A stretch of DNA of 64,000 bases from Shewanella sp. SNU WT4 (GCF_006494715.1 NZ_CP041151.1:124001-188000); one strand, 5' to 3'; counted from the stretch's first letter, positions 18,881-28,271 are shown. The notes: generated from the letters alone by a model not told the origin. Translations and numbers: made by a program.

Positions 18881-18909
18881 AAAAAAGTCAGCCATTGCTG
18901 ACTGACTTT
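18881..18909 (-). terminator. Rho-independent terminator of the DUF3015 gene
   Basis: A 7-bp stem AGTCAGC/GCTGACT (18886-18892 with 18897-18903) has a 4-nt loop. On the minus strand it is followed by a run of T from the A tract at 18879-18886. It lies between the stop of the DUF3015 gene and the start of the DUF4105 gene, so the two are probably separate units with partial read-through at most. T's on the other side make it look bidirectional. Confidence 0.8.
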
Positions 18910-18927
18910 TTCGAAACAAAATAGCAA

Positions 18928-19413
18928 TTAAGCTATGGTGTAAGCAGCCAGTTCGCTGTTAGCAACGACTTGATTCAGGTTGGTCATAACCACTTCTGAA
19001 TTAACGTCTAAGTCAGTGAAAATCACTGCGTAGTTTTGCTTAACCATAGCGTTGAAGCTGGCTTTGTCAGCCTCGTTAATGCCCCAAACTTCAGTCAGAG
19101 TAGCTAAGGTTTCACCATTGCCGCGAGCGATGTCACGAGCCAGATTGTCCATGTTGCCATCGATGAAAGTAGTTAAACGTGCGCGAGAAGTGATAGCGCC
19201 GTTTGCTTGACAACCTAAAGTACCAAAAGTGATACCAAAGCTTTGGTTGCCAGAAATACCGTTGGTGGTGGCGCCTAATACTTTAGGAGCAACGCCTGAT
19301 TTTCCTTCGAATAACATAGAACCGAAACCACAACCGATATCTTGATCAGCCATTACTTGCGAGGCTGGTAACATGGCGATTAATAAGCTTGCGATTGATA
19401 ATGTTTTTTTCAT
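18928..19413 (-). CDS. DUF3015 family exported protein
   Basis: Small exported protein of 161 residues, function unknown. The signal peptide is MKKTLSIASLLIAMLPASQVMA, cleaved before DQDIGCGFGSMLF. The mature part has two cysteines (in DIGCGFG and GTLGCQAN) that could form a disulfide, and the pattern GNQSFGITFGTLGC is diagnostic of DUF3015. AAGGA lies seven bases before ATG 19413; the preceding in-frame ATG at 19416 is too close. It has its own terminator and about 210 bases of upstream intergenic DNA, so it is probably monocistronic. Confidence 0.85.
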   Translation of the reverse strand: MKKTLSIASLLIAMLPASQVMADQDIGCGFGSMLFEGKSGVAPKVLGATTNGISGNQSFGITFGTLGCQANGAITSRARLTTFIDGNMDNLARDIARGNGETLATLTEVWGINEADKASFNAMVKQNYAVIFTDLDVNSEVVMTNLNQVVANSELAAYTIA

Positions 19414-19626
19414 CATTCATTCCTTAATTTTTTGTTATTCAAAGACAGCTCCGCGCTATGCCACTTCATTGTTTACATGCGCCAGCCAGATTCAGCAATT
19501 ACTAATACACTGCTAAGTCCGTTAGTTTAATCGCTATCGCCACTAAAGACGGAATTAAACCTAAGCGCTTGAGTACTAACTGTGATTGGCTTCACAACAA
19601 CTGTCTGATAATCATATAGTTAACTA

Positions 19627-20712
19627 TTATGAATTTGTTTCATGCTCGCACAGCATGGCTTTGAATTGCGCCTCTTGCGCCAATAAGCTCTGATATAAGC
19701 TAAATTGGTTGGCTGCGCGCTCTAAATTATGATTCTCTCTGTGCACATGGAAATACTTATCGCCATTAAGATGATCGGTTAAGAAGCGCACGCCTATCAT
19801 CAAGGGCATGATCCGCGCGCCCAGCCACAAGCTTTGGCGTTCATCAGCAGTCAATACTGGCGCCAGTGCCTGGGTATAGCCTTCGCAAATGGCCGCAAAA
19901 ATATCAGGCCGTGCTAAGACTTTATCGAGCGCCGTTGAATCTTCAGCTTCAGGGGAGCAAAAGGTGCGTACCATGTCACCAAAGTCATACATTAAATGAC
20001 CTTTCATGCAGGTATCTAAATCAATGATCGCCATGGCGGACATGGTACGGTCATCAAAAAGCATATTATTGATTTTGGTATCGTTATGACAAATGCGCAG
20101 CGGCAATTTAGGCTCTAAACTTTCAAGTTCTGAAATTAAACCTGTCTGACTAAAAGCAAAATCTACCCAGTGCTGGCACTCTGCTAATCTGCCTTCACTA
20201 TCAGCATCAACCGCTGCTTGTAACTGCTGTAAGCGCCCAGGAAAATAGTGAAACTTAGGGATGACATCAATAATCTGATTAGCATCTAAACCGCTTAAAC
20301 CAAAAGCGAAATCACCAAAGGCGCGCGCGGCTTGTTGGGCTTGCTCAGCGGTTTCTACCACTTCAACACTAGCGCTATGGCGTAAATAACTAATGGCGCG
20401 CCAGTAGCCTTGCTCGCCTAAATCTATGGCGGCATCATGATTGGCGGTCACGACTGGCTCAACCACTTGCAGTGGATACTGACCAGCTGATGCTTGGGCA
20501 AGCAGATGATCACTGATCTTAGTGGCGTTACCCACCAGCGCATCAGCATCGGGGAAAACTTGGGTATTTAGGCGCTGCAACACCATTTCACCTTGAGGCC
20601 AACGCACCAAAAAAGTGTCGTTGATATGGCCATTCCCTAGCGGCGAAATCTTAGCGTTCGCGTCATCAATGGCAAAATGTGGCAAGACTTGTTGCCCAAT
20701 AAAATTAATCAC
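19627..20712 (-). CDS. Phosphotransferase family protein, N-acetylhexosamine 1-kinase (NahK)-like
   Basis: Predicted cytoplasmic sugar kinase of 361 residues with the APH/protein-kinase-like fold. The catalytic loop is CHNDTKINNMLFD (general base Asp, metal Asn), followed by the DFG-like IIDLDTCMKGHLMYDFGDMVRT. These segments resemble N-acetylhexosamine 1-kinases more than antibiotic kinases. A 1-kinase would produce a sugar 1-phosphate, the substrate of the nucleotidyltransferase immediately upstream. The GTG start overlaps that gene's stop by eight bases (GTGATTAA), so translation is coupled. The sugar is not known; choline or homoserine kinase-like activity is less likely. Confidence 0.72.
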   Translation of the reverse strand: MINFIGQQVLPHFAIDDANAKISPLGNGHINDTFLVRWPQGEMVLQRLNTQVFPDADALVGNATKISDHLLAQASAGQYPLQVVEPVVTANHDAAIDLGEQGYWRAISYLRHSASVEVVETAEQAQQAARAFGDFAFGLSGLDANQIIDVIPKFHYFPGRLQQLQAAVDADSEGRLAECQHWVDFAFSQTGLISELESLEPKLPLRICHNDTKINNMLFDDRTMSAMAIIDLDTCMKGHLMYDFGDMVRTFCSPEAEDSTALDKVLARPDIFAAICEGYTQALAPVLTADERQSLWLGARIMPLMIGVRFLTDHLNGDKYFHVHRENHNLERAANQFSLYQSLLAQEAQFKAMLCEHETNS

Positions 20713-21565
20713 CCCAATACTCCAATAAACTCATTTTTACTCGCTGCGCATCTTGCGGGTAAGTTACCCCGAGCCAGCGGTCTGTGGTTGGCCACACATG
20801 TAAGGCTTGGCCATTATCTATGGCGCTTTGCACTACATCGGGTAAATAGCACTCAGCACTTAGCGATAAATGCGCTTGGCTAATAAATTCGCTCAGTGCC
20901 TTGGTTAATACATTAAAAATACTTGGAGTGAATCCCCAGAAAGTCATAGAGACAGGCGTATCGGCCAACAAGGCTTGGGTGCGCCCTTGATATTGACCTA
21001 CAAGCCCAGCATCACTTGTTTGGATTTGAATCCACTCTTGCACTTGTTTAAGCAGGCCGTGCTCAACCTGACAGATACCGCGATTAACGCCGCCATGCTC
21101 AGATAAAGTATTACCCAGCTGATAACTAATCATATTCCAGCTATCGCCGCCCTGAGATAAAGCCCTTGCCATCTCATCAAAACCTGCTTGGCCATAATAA
21201 TCATCGGCAGTAATTACCGCCATTGGGCCAGTGACTGCATGTCTTGCGGCGTACAAGGCTTGGGCGGTTCCCCAAGGCTTAGTGCGCCCATCGATGCTAG
21301 TTGCCACAGGTAAATCATCAAGGCTTTGATAGACGAAAACTGTCTCGAACTCTGCTGGCAGTGAATTTAGCATTTGCGCCACTGCCGCTTCAATTTCAGG
21401 GCGAATAACAAGTACCGCGCGCGTAAAGCCAGCGCGATAAGCACTCAAGAGCGACAAGCATAATAAAGATTCGCCCTTAGGGCCTAAGGCAGCTAATTGT
21501 TTATCTCCGCCAAAACGACTGCCCAAACCGGCTGCTAGCACCACTAAGGTTAAGCTTGTCGACAT
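20705..21565 (-). CDS. Sugar-phosphate nucleotidyltransferase
   Basis: 286-residue NTP-transferase fold enzyme expected to make an NDP-sugar from sugar 1-phosphate and NTP. The N-terminal signature LAAGLGSRFGGDKQLAALGPKGE binds nucleotide, and VITADDYYG near residue 120 supplies the metal-binding aspartates. It is shorter than GlmU or RmlA, and lacks their C-terminal acyltransferase domain. It is followed directly by the NahK-like kinase, which together suggests salvage of a free sugar to an activated sugar in two steps. No glycosyltransferase is adjacent. The ATG at 21565 has a weak ribosome site. Confidence 0.75.
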   Translation of the reverse strand: MSTSLTLVVLAAGLGSRFGGDKQLAALGPKGESLLCLSLLSAYRAGFTRAVLVIRPEIEAAVAQMLNSLPAEFETVFVYQSLDDLPVATSIDGRTKPWGTAQALYAARHAVTGPMAVITADDYYGQAGFDEMARALSQGGDSWNMISYQLGNTLSEHGGVNRGICQVEHGLLKQVQEWIQIQTSDAGLVGQYQGRTQALLADTPVSMTFWGFTPSIFNVLTKALSEFISQAHLSLSAECYLPDVVQSAIDNGQALHVWPTTDRWLGVTYPQDAQRVKMSLLEYWGD

Positions 21566-21620
21566 AAATTCTTATCCATAAAAATAAAGGCGTAAGTGTA
21601 CGCCAACGGGTAAATGAGGG

Positions 21621-22919
21621 CTAGTCCAACACTCTAGCAAACTCTGGCGCAGCGCCAAGCGCCGCTTGTGTGCCCTTGAGGGCAAATTGATAGCCACAGA
21701 GGTTTAATTGCCCCCGATAAGCCACATCTTCAATGATTTTATCACTATCTAATGGCGAAAAACGGGCTTGAGTCATGCTGTTAGCCTCAATAGTCACTTG
21801 CAGCGGGCGGTAGCTATTACCATTGTTAAATACCAACTCACTGCAACGCTTATCACCTTTTGCTGTCGTTAACGACCACAGCTCGCCCATTTGCTTATTG
21901 TTGCCAAACCACTGCAGCAACAATTGCCCTTGCTCAAACTGTAAATAGAAACCATCGGGCAAGGCCACGCGCTCACCCAGCACTGCGCTTGCTGGAGTTT
22001 CCACCGGACTCACTTCTGGTTTGACAACACTTGGCGAGCTCACCACCCAATAACCTAAGACAGTTAACACTAAGGCGCCCGCCGCTATGCCAAATAGCCA
22101 AGGCTTTAGCACAGGCAAGCGCAGCTTAATAACCTGGGTGGCAAACTGCTGCAATGATTGCTGCAATGACTGCAACATAGGTTCTAACCAAGCCGTTATT
22201 GAGCCTTGCTCACGGCGCGCGCGGCGTTCTTGTTGATTAAAATCAGCGCTGCCTTCAGCGACTTGCGAAAAATGCTTACTTTCAGAGGTATTTGCTGCCT
22301 CATTAAAATGAGTCACTGGCGCTGAATCAAACTCATCATTAGCGTCATGATCATCAGCTTCATAATCATCAAAGCTATCATCAAAACCATGACGTTCGGT
22401 ATCATAGCTATTCGCCAGCGCAGATTCAGATTCAAAGCGGTGGGCATTCCTGCTTGGCGCAGAGTGATTAAAATCCACTACCGGCTCAACACGTTCAGCA
22501 CTAGCGCGCGCCGCTGTGGAGGGCACAATAAGATCCGCGCTCCAGTATCCCCAGTGATAATCTTGCTGACTCATTGCTGGCGCTGAAGGCAAACGCGCTA
22601 GAATCACAGATAAGGGCGCAGCTAAAATGACAACTAAGGTCAATGCCAGCCACACTGGCGCTGTCACTAGCGCCATAAACACCAATAAAAATGGTAATAA
22701 TACAAACAAAATTGCGCGGCTACGAATACCTGAATCGCGGCCACGGCGAATTGCCGTCAGTTGCAACAGTAAAGCCAAAGGTAAAGCAAAGAGAGTCAAC
22801 CAAGTGATAGTCGCCAACGACCCAAAGGCGATTAACAATAAATAACAGCCAGCACTAATGCTGCTAAAACGGAGGCGATTATCGCAGCCTTGGGCGGTAA
22901 ACAATGTTTGCAAAACCAC
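21621..22919 (-). CDS. Membrane protein of unknown function with DUF805-like N-terminus
   Basis: About 432 residues. The N-terminus (QGCDNRLRFSSISAGCYLLL then TAIRRGRDSGIRSR) has the spacing of DUF805 proteins: an R-x-R-x-F segment, two hydrophobic helices, an arginine-rich R-D-S-G loop and more helices. After about residue 120 comes a long acidic and Ser-rich cytoplasmic linker (FDDSFDDYEADDHDANDEFD), then a single membrane segment (LFGIAAGALVLTVLGYWVV) and a C-terminal domain of about 130 residues. GTG 22919 is the likely start because AGGAG lies five bases upstream; the open frame continues to a TTG at 22964. No function can be assigned. It is convergent with nothing and divergent from gmk. 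Confidence 0.55.
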   Translation of the reverse strand: MVLQTLFTAQGCDNRLRFSSISAGCYLLLIAFGSLATITWLTLFALPLALLLQLTAIRRGRDSGIRSRAILFVLLPFLLVFMALVTAPVWLALTLVVILAAPLSVILARLPSAPAMSQQDYHWGYWSADLIVPSTAARASAERVEPVVDFNHSAPSRNAHRFESESALANSYDTERHGFDDSFDDYEADDHDANDEFDSAPVTHFNEAANTSESKHFSQVAEGSADFNQQERRARREQGSITAWLEPMLQSLQQSLQQFATQVIKLRLPVLKPWLFGIAAGALVLTVLGYWVVSSPSVVKPEVSPVETPASAVLGERVALPDGFYLQFEQGQLLLQWFGNNKQMGELWSLTTAKGDKRCSELVFNNGNSYRPLQVTIEANSMTQARFSPLDSDKIIEDVAYRGQLNLCGYQFALKGTQAALGAAPEFARVLD

Positions 22920-23027
22920 TGGGACTCCTACTTTAAAATCATCACGCCAGTTGGCGTACCTCAAGAGTAACCAATTGCCATCCTGCTGTCAGCGTTATCC
23001 TGCATGACAAGAGTAACTTTCGTCTGG

Positions 23028-23056
23028 TGACTTAGGTGGCTAATCGCGAGTATAAT
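23028..23056 (+). promoter_or_regulatory. Candidate gmk promoter
   Basis: A perfect TATAAT at 23051-23056 lies 83 bases before the gmk ATG, with a poor -35 (TGACTT at 23028-23033) 17 bases upstream. The exact -10 in an otherwise unremarkable stretch makes it likely but unproven. Confidence 0.5.
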
Positions 23057-23138
23057 TAACGGCTAACCCTTTTTTTATCTCAATGATTAGGCTTTAATCC
23101 CTAATTTGAGCTTGGTTTATTAGCAGCGGAATTAATTT

Positions 23139-23762
23139 ATGAGCGCACGCGGCAACTTATTTATCGTGTCAGCCCCAAGTGGTGCTGGCAAATCCTCATT
23201 AATTTCGGCGCTGCTGAAAGATAAGCCTGCGGACATGCAGGTGTCTGTGTCGCACACCACGCGTCAACCGCGCCCGGGTGAAGTCAATGGCCAGCACTAT
23301 CATTTCGTTGCTGTGGGAGAGTTCACTCAGTTAATCGAACAAGCATCCTTCTTTGAATGGGCGCAAGTGTTTGGTAATTACTACGGCACGTCACGCACTG
23401 TGATTGAGCAAACCTTAGCCCAAGGTATTGATGTCTTTTTAGATATTGATTGGCAAGGCGCGCAGCAGGTTAAAAAATTAATGCCTGAGGCCATTGGTAT
23501 TTTCATTTTGCCACCCTCACGCGAAGAATTAGAAAGACGCTTAACTGGCCGCGGCCAAGACAGCGCTGAAGTGATTGCCAGCCGTATGCAAGAGGCAGTC
23601 TCTGAAATGTCTCACTATAATGAATATGACTTTGTGATAGTAAATGATGATTTTGATATTGCTATCAAAGAGTTAAACTCAATTATCACCAGTCAGCGTT
23701 TGACGCTAGCTAGCCAGACCCTAAGGCATAGTGGTATGCTTAACGATCTGTTGGCACGATAG
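23139..23762 (+). CDS. gmk: Guanylate kinase
   Basis: Phosphorylates GMP to GDP with ATP; essential and cytoplasmic. The P-loop is APSGAGKSS at residues 11-19. The GMP-binding segment [23 protein letters not shown] and the lid region [10 protein letters not shown] follow. It has 207 residues, the same as E. coli Gmk. It is the first gene of the conserved gmk-rpoZ-spoT order. The end of this gene probably contains the rpoZ promoter. Confidence 0.97.
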   Translation: MSARGNLFIVSAPSGAGKSSLISALLKDKPADMQVSVSHTTRQPRPGEVNGQHYHFVAVGEFTQLIEQASFFEWAQVFGNYYGTSRTVIEQTLAQGIDVFLDIDWQGAQQVKKLMPEAIGIFILPPSREELERRLTGRGQDSAEVIASRMQEAVSEMSHYNEYDFVIVNDDFDIAIKELNSIITSQRLTLASQTLRHSGMLNDLLAR

Positions 23763-23779
23763 CTGCCTTAGTGTACAAT
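23751..23779 (+). promoter_or_regulatory. Candidate rpoZ-spoT promoter
   Basis: TTGGCA (23751-23756), a 17-base spacer and TACAAT (23774-23779) give a good sigma70 promoter. The -35 lies within the last codons of gmk. It would let rpoZ and spoT be expressed apart from gmk. Confidence 0.65.
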
Positions 23780-23822
23780 TTTTCGTCGTTTTTCCTTTTC
23801 GAGATTACTGGAGTTCCAAAAC

Positions 23823-24101
23823 ATGGCTCGCGTTACTGTAGAAGATGCCGTAGATCAAATCGGCAACCGTTTTGACATGATCCTGGTTGCGGCACGCCGT
23901 GCTCGCCAAATTTCTGTCCAGGGCAAAGCCCCTATGGTAGAAGAGCAAAACGATAAGCCAACCGTTATCGCCCTGCGCGAAATCGAACTGGGCTTAGTCA
24001 ATGCTCAAACCTTAGAAGCTGATGAGCGCCAAACTGTGCGTGAACGCGAAGCCGCTGAATTAGCTGCTGTTGCTGCCATCGCTGAAGGTCGTTCTCTGTA
24101 A
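23823..24101 (+). CDS. rpoZ: RNA polymerase omega subunit
   Basis: Small subunit of RNA polymerase that helps assembly of beta' and forms part of a ppGpp-binding site. It has 92 residues (E. coli 91), with the characteristic start [19 protein letters not shown] and the conserved helix [15 protein letters not shown]. The C-terminal tail is Ala/Glu-rich. It lies 36 bases before spoT, the same context as in E. coli, so the alarmone synthetase and its polymerase target are linked. Confidence 0.97.
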   Translation: MARVTVEDAVDQIGNRFDMILVAARRARQISVQGKAPMVEEQNDKPTVIALREIELGLVNAQTLEADERQTVREREAAELAAVAAIAEGRSL

Positions 24102-24137
24102 GACTATCGAGTCTTAGTTGTGTAGGAGTGTTGCCAC

Positions 24138-26234
24138 TTGTATCTGTTTGAAGGTCTAAAAGACTCTGCTTCCGCCTATTTACAGGCTGAACAGGTAGAA
24201 TTACTCAAACAGGCCTATCAAGTGGCTCGCGATGCCCATGAAGGGCAAATGCGTAGCAGTGGTGAACCCTATATTACTCACCCTGTGGCTGTCGCCCGTA
24301 TTTTGGCGGATATGCGTCTTGATCATGAGACCTTAATGGCAGCCCTGCTACACGACACTATTGAAGACACTTATGTCACTCACCAAGATCTGGCCGAGTT
24401 ATTTGGTACCAGTGTGGCTGAGTTGGTTGAAGGTGTATCTAAACTTGATAAGCTCAAGTTTCGCGACAAGAAAGAAGCGCAAGCCGAAAACTTTCGCAAA
24501 ATGGTGATGGCCATGACCCAAGATATTCGGGTTATCCTCATCAAACTCGCTGACCGCACCCACAATATGCGCACCCTTGGGTCACTTCGCCCCGATAAAC
24601 GTCGCCGTATTGCCCGCGAAACCTTAGAAATTTATGCGCCTATAGCCAATCGCTTAGGTATCCATAATATTAAATCTGAGCTCGAAGACTTAGGCTTTCA
24701 GGCCTATTACCCTATGCGCTATCGCGTTCTTAAAGAAGTCGTGAAAGCGGCGCGCGGTAATCGTAAAGAATTGATCCACAATATTGAAGTCGCCATTCGC
24801 GAACGCCTGCAAGATGCCAAAATTCCTGGCAACGTTAAAGGCCGCGAAAAAAACCTATATTCCATCTACAACAAGATGCGCAATAAAGAACTGCAATTTC
24901 AAGAAGTGATGGATATCTATGCCTTCCGCATTTTGGTAGACAGTATCGATACTTGTTATCGAGTGATGGGCGCTATGCATGGGCTGTATAAGCCAAGGCC
25001 TGGGCGCTTTAAAGATTACATCGCCATTCCAAAAGCTAACGGCTACCAATCACTTCATACCTCATTATTTGGCCCACATGGGGTGCCGGTTGAAATTCAA
25101 ATCCGCACCGAAGACATGGATCAAATGGCCGATAAAGGAGTTGCTGCCCATTGGATGTATAAAGATGGCGGCGAATCCAATCAAGACACTACCACCCAGA
25201 TGCGTGCTCGCAAATGGATGCAGTCATTACTTGAGTTACAACAAAGCGCCTCAACCTCGTTTGAATTTGTTGAGAGCGTTAAAACAGAATTATTCCCTGT
25301 GGAAATCTATGTGTTTACTCCAGAGGGAAGAATTCTTGAATTGCCAGTTGGTGCCACCCCGGTGGATTTCGCCTATGAAGTTCATACCGATGTAGGTAAT
25401 GCCTGCGTGGGCGCCAAAGTTAACCGTCAAGCCTACCCATTGAGCCAGCCGTTAATTTCAGGTCAAACCGTAGAAATTATTACCGCTAAAGGCGCGCGCC
25501 CCAATGCTGCGTGGCTTAACTTTGTGGTGACTGGCAAAGCCCGTGCCCGCATTCGCCAAGTGCTTAAAAATCTTAAGCAAAATGATGCCGTTTCTTTAGG
25601 TCGCCGCTTACTCAATCATGCCCTTGGCGCCAATAAGCTTGATAGTTTTGCGCCAGAAACCATAGCTAAAGTCATCAATGAAACTAAGCATGACACCCTT
25701 GATGGTTTACTTGCTGACATAGGTCTTGGCAATGCCATGAGCATAGTGGTCGCGCAGCGATTACTGGGCGATATCGTTGGTTCTAACACCCCAGGTGTGA
25801 TGCCAATTCGCGGCGCCGAAGGCATGCTAGTGACCTTTGCTAAATGCTGCCGCCCTATACCTGGCGATGCCGTGATTGCCCACGTAAGTCCAGGTAAAGG
25901 CTTAGTGGTTCACATGGAAAACTGCGCCAATATTCGTGGTTACCAAGGTGAGCCAAGTAAATATTTAGCGGTGCAGTGGGATGCAGTGGAGGATGCTGAG
26001 TTCCAAGCCAACCTCAAGATTGAGCTTATCAATCATCAAGGTGCGCTGGCTAAGATCACTTCCATTATTGCCGCCGAAGGCTCAAATATTCACAAACTCA
26101 GCACCGAAGAGCGTGACGGCCGCGTTTACTTAATTAGCCTGCGCATTTCAGTGCATGATCGCGTTCATTTAGCTAACGTGATGCGCCGCATTCGCGTCTT
26201 GCCAGAAGTGATCCGCACCTCGCGCAATCGCTAA
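24138..26234 (+). CDS. spoT: Bifunctional (p)ppGpp synthetase/hydrolase
   Basis: Controls the stringent-response alarmone (p)ppGpp. Domains in order are an HD hydrolase (HDTIED near residue 73), a RelA/SpoT synthetase (RPGRFKDYIAIPKANGYQSLH around residue 290), TGS (about 385-445), a conserved zinc-finger/helical segment (FAKCCRPIPGD) and a C-terminal ACT domain (INHQGALAKITSIIAAEGSNI). The RFKD motif is the RxKD type seen in bifunctional enzymes. It starts with TTG (MYLFEGLKD), as in E. coli. Its 698 residues match the family (702). It ends in a terminator. Confidence 0.97.
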   Translation: MYLFEGLKDSASAYLQAEQVELLKQAYQVARDAHEGQMRSSGEPYITHPVAVARILADMRLDHETLMAALLHDTIEDTYVTHQDLAELFGTSVAELVEGVSKLDKLKFRDKKEAQAENFRKMVMAMTQDIRVILIKLADRTHNMRTLGSLRPDKRRRIARETLEIYAPIANRLGIHNIKSELEDLGFQAYYPMRYRVLKEVVKAARGNRKELIHNIEVAIRERLQDAKIPGNVKGREKNLYSIYNKMRNKELQFQEVMDIYAFRILVDSIDTCYRVMGAMHGLYKPRPGRFKDYIAIPKANGYQSLHTSLFGPHGVPVEIQIRTEDMDQMADKGVAAHWMYKDGGESNQDTTTQMRARKWMQSLLELQQSASTSFEFVESVKTELFPVEIYVFTPEGRILELPVGATPVDFAYEVHTDVGNACVGAKVNRQAYPLSQPLISGQTVEIITAKGARPNAAWLNFVVTGKARARIRQVLKNLKQNDAVSLGRRLLNHALGANKLDSFAPETIAKVINETKHDTLDGLLADIGLGNAMSIVVAQRLLGDIVGSNTPGVMPIRGAEGMLVTFAKCCRPIPGDAVIAHVSPGKGLVVHMENCANIRGYQGEPSKYLAVQWDAVEDAEFQANLKIELINHQGALAKITSIIAAEGSNIHKLSTEERDGRVYLISLRISVHDRVHLANVMRRIRVLPEVIRTSRNR

Positions 26235-26239
26235 ACCCT

Positions 26240-26273
26240 TCAGGCCAAAAACATGGCCTGACGCTTTATTTTT
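26240..26273 (+). terminator. Rho-independent terminator after spoT
   Basis: The 8-bp stem TCAGGCCA/TGGCCTGA (26240-26247 with 26254-26261) has a 6-nt loop, followed by CGCTTTATTTTTT. It lies five bases after the spoT stop. The rest of the 272-base gap before the acyl-CoA synthetase shows nothing I can name. Confidence 0.82.
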
Positions 26274-26506
26274 TAGTAACCCCTTACCTCAACTCCCCTT
26301 AACTTCATAGCTACCGCTTAAGCTCACCATAAGCAGCGTTCATCTTAGCACCAGCGGCCTGTTGCTAATTTAAGCAATCACTTACCTATTATCCCTCAAT
26401 TAAGCTTGCGTCATTCGCCTTCAAATTATTTGCGAGTGATCACAAAAGTCGCCATACTGGGACCAAAGCAAGCTGACAAAAACTATAAAATAACAGGGAT
26501 TTACGA

Positions 26507-28177
26507 ATGGAAACCACATATAAATCGCCCGTGGCTATGCTGTACCATTGGGCTCAACATCAGGGCGATGAGGTGTATCTTAAGCAACCCATCGGTGGTC
26601 AAATCAAGTCATTTACTTGGCAAGACGTAAAGCGACAAGTTGAACAACTCGCAGGTTCACTGCGCCATTTAGGTTTACAACCTGGCGATAAAATTGCTTT
26701 GCTTTCAAAAAATTGCGCCGAATGGTTTATCACTGACTTAGCCCTTATGCTGGGCGGCTATATCAGCGTACCTATTTATCCTACTGCCAATCCTGAGACC
26801 ATTCGCTATGTGTTAGAACACAGTGGTGCCAAAGCCATATTTGTCGGTAAGCTTGATTTTTGGCAGCAACAAGAAGCGGGCGTCGGCGGCGAGATTCTGC
26901 GTCTGGCAATGCCTTATGACACTATGCCAGCACAATATCATTGGCAGCAATTACTCGACTTAGGTCAGTCGTTAAGTGATGCACCTATGCCAGACGCGTC
27001 GCAAATCATGACCTTGATTTACACCTCAGGTTCGACCGGTAACCCTAAGGGCGCGATTCAAACCTTTGCCAGTTATGTCTGGACTTGCCAAGCCGTAGTG
27101 CGCGATTTAAAAACCAATGGCAAAGACCGCTTAATCTCTTATTTACCATTGGCACACATTACCGAGCGCGTGGCCATTGAAGGTTCATCTTTCTATTCTG
27201 GCAGTCAGGTATCCTTTGTGGAGAGCCTAGACTCGTTTGTGGAAGATGTTAAACGTGCTCAGCCAACGGTTTTCTTCTCAGTGCCAAGACTGTGGAGTTT
27301 GTTCCAGAAGAATATTCTCGAAAAAGCTGGCGGCGACAAGAAATTATCCCTGTTATTAAAAATCCCCATTTTACGCGGCTTAGTGAAAAAGAAGATTCAA
27401 AAAGGTCTAGGGCTAGATCAGTGCCGCTTATTGGGTTCAGGTTCAGCGCCGATCTCACCAGCGCTAATCACTTGGTATCACAGCATAGGTATGAATATCT
27501 GTGAAGCGTGGGGCATGACAGAAAACTGCGCTTACTCCATCATCAATCATCCCTTTGACCCGAATAAAATTGGCACTGTAGGTAAGCCTGTGATTGGCTG
27601 CGAAGTGCGCCTGAGCTCAGAAGGTGAACTGTTAATAAAATCCCCAGGGTTAATGACCGGTTACTATCAGCAACCTGAAGTTACCGCTCAATGTTTTGAT
27701 GCCGATGGTTTTTTCCATACTGGTGATTTGTGCAGCATAGATGAAGATGGTTGCATCAGTATCACAGGGCGGGTTAAAGATAACTTCAAAACCGCTAAGG
27801 GCAAGTATGTGGCCCCTGTGATGATAGAGCGCAAACTGGCACAAAATACCTTGATTGAACTCATTTGCGTTATTGGCTCAGGGTTACCGCACCCTATCGC
27901 CTTAGTGCAATTGTCTGAATTTGCTCATCTTGAAGGTAAAGAGCAAGTACGGGCATCACTTAAAGAAACCTTAGATAGCATCAACCCAGGCTTAGAGTCG
28001 CACGAGCACATAGATGCCATTGTGGTAGTCAATGAGCCGTGGACGATAGAAAATGATGTCTTAACTCCGACCTTAAAGATAAAGCGTCATGTGTTAGAGC
28101 AACGCTTTAGCGCTATGGTTGATGGCGTGCGCGGCGCCAAAGTATGCTGGCAAGATGAGCTAACCCCAAAAGCTTAA
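26507..28177 (+). CDS. AMP-forming long-chain acyl-CoA synthetase family protein
   Basis: Adenylate-forming enzyme of 556 residues, expected to activate a fatty acid to acyl-AMP and then acyl-CoA at the membrane or in the cytoplasm. Core motifs: P-loop LIYTSGSTGNPKGA near residue 172, the A5-type motif WGMTEN, and the hinge TGDLCSIDEDGCISITGRVKDNFKTAKGKYV. It resembles the FAA1-type eukaryote-like synthetases more than E. coli FadD (for instance ALLSKNCAEWFITDLA and SYLPLAHITERV). The ATG follows AACAGGGATTTACGA. It is monocistronic with its own terminator. The chain length is not predictable. Confidence 0.88.
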   Translation: METTYKSPVAMLYHWAQHQGDEVYLKQPIGGQIKSFTWQDVKRQVEQLAGSLRHLGLQPGDKIALLSKNCAEWFITDLALMLGGYISVPIYPTANPETIRYVLEHSGAKAIFVGKLDFWQQQEAGVGGEILRLAMPYDTMPAQYHWQQLLDLGQSLSDAPMPDASQIMTLIYTSGSTGNPKGAIQTFASYVWTCQAVVRDLKTNGKDRLISYLPLAHITERVAIEGSSFYSGSQVSFVESLDSFVEDVKRAQPTVFFSVPRLWSLFQKNILEKAGGDKKLSLLLKIPILRGLVKKKIQKGLGLDQCRLLGSGSAPISPALITWYHSIGMNICEAWGMTENCAYSIINHPFDPNKIGTVGKPVIGCEVRLSSEGELLIKSPGLMTGYYQQPEVTAQCFDADGFFHTGDLCSIDEDGCISITGRVKDNFKTAKGKYVAPVMIERKLAQNTLIELICVIGSGLPHPIALVQLSEFAHLEGKEQVRASLKETLDSINPGLESHEHIDAIVVVNEPWTIENDVLTPTLKIKRHVLEQRFSAMVDGVRGAKVCWQDELTPKA

Positions 28178-28211
28178 GGCTATTGCACCAGCTTAATTAA
28201 TGCATCACACC

Positions 28212-28240
28212 AAGAAAGCACGCTAAAAGCGTGCTTTCTT
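28212..28240. terminator. Bidirectional terminator between acyl-CoA synthetase and argH
   Basis: A 13-bp perfect stem (28212-28224 with 28228-28240) with a 3-nt loop AAA. It has T-rich and A-rich outer arms (TTTCTT / AAGAAA), so it can terminate transcription from both convergent genes. Confidence 0.85.
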
Positions 28241-28271
28241 ATTGCTGGGTTTTATCTGCAAGATAAATATT

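Noticed and set aside
26406..26630. 74-residue frame at the start of the acyl-CoA synthetase
   Set aside because: It overlaps the synthetase in another frame and has no support.
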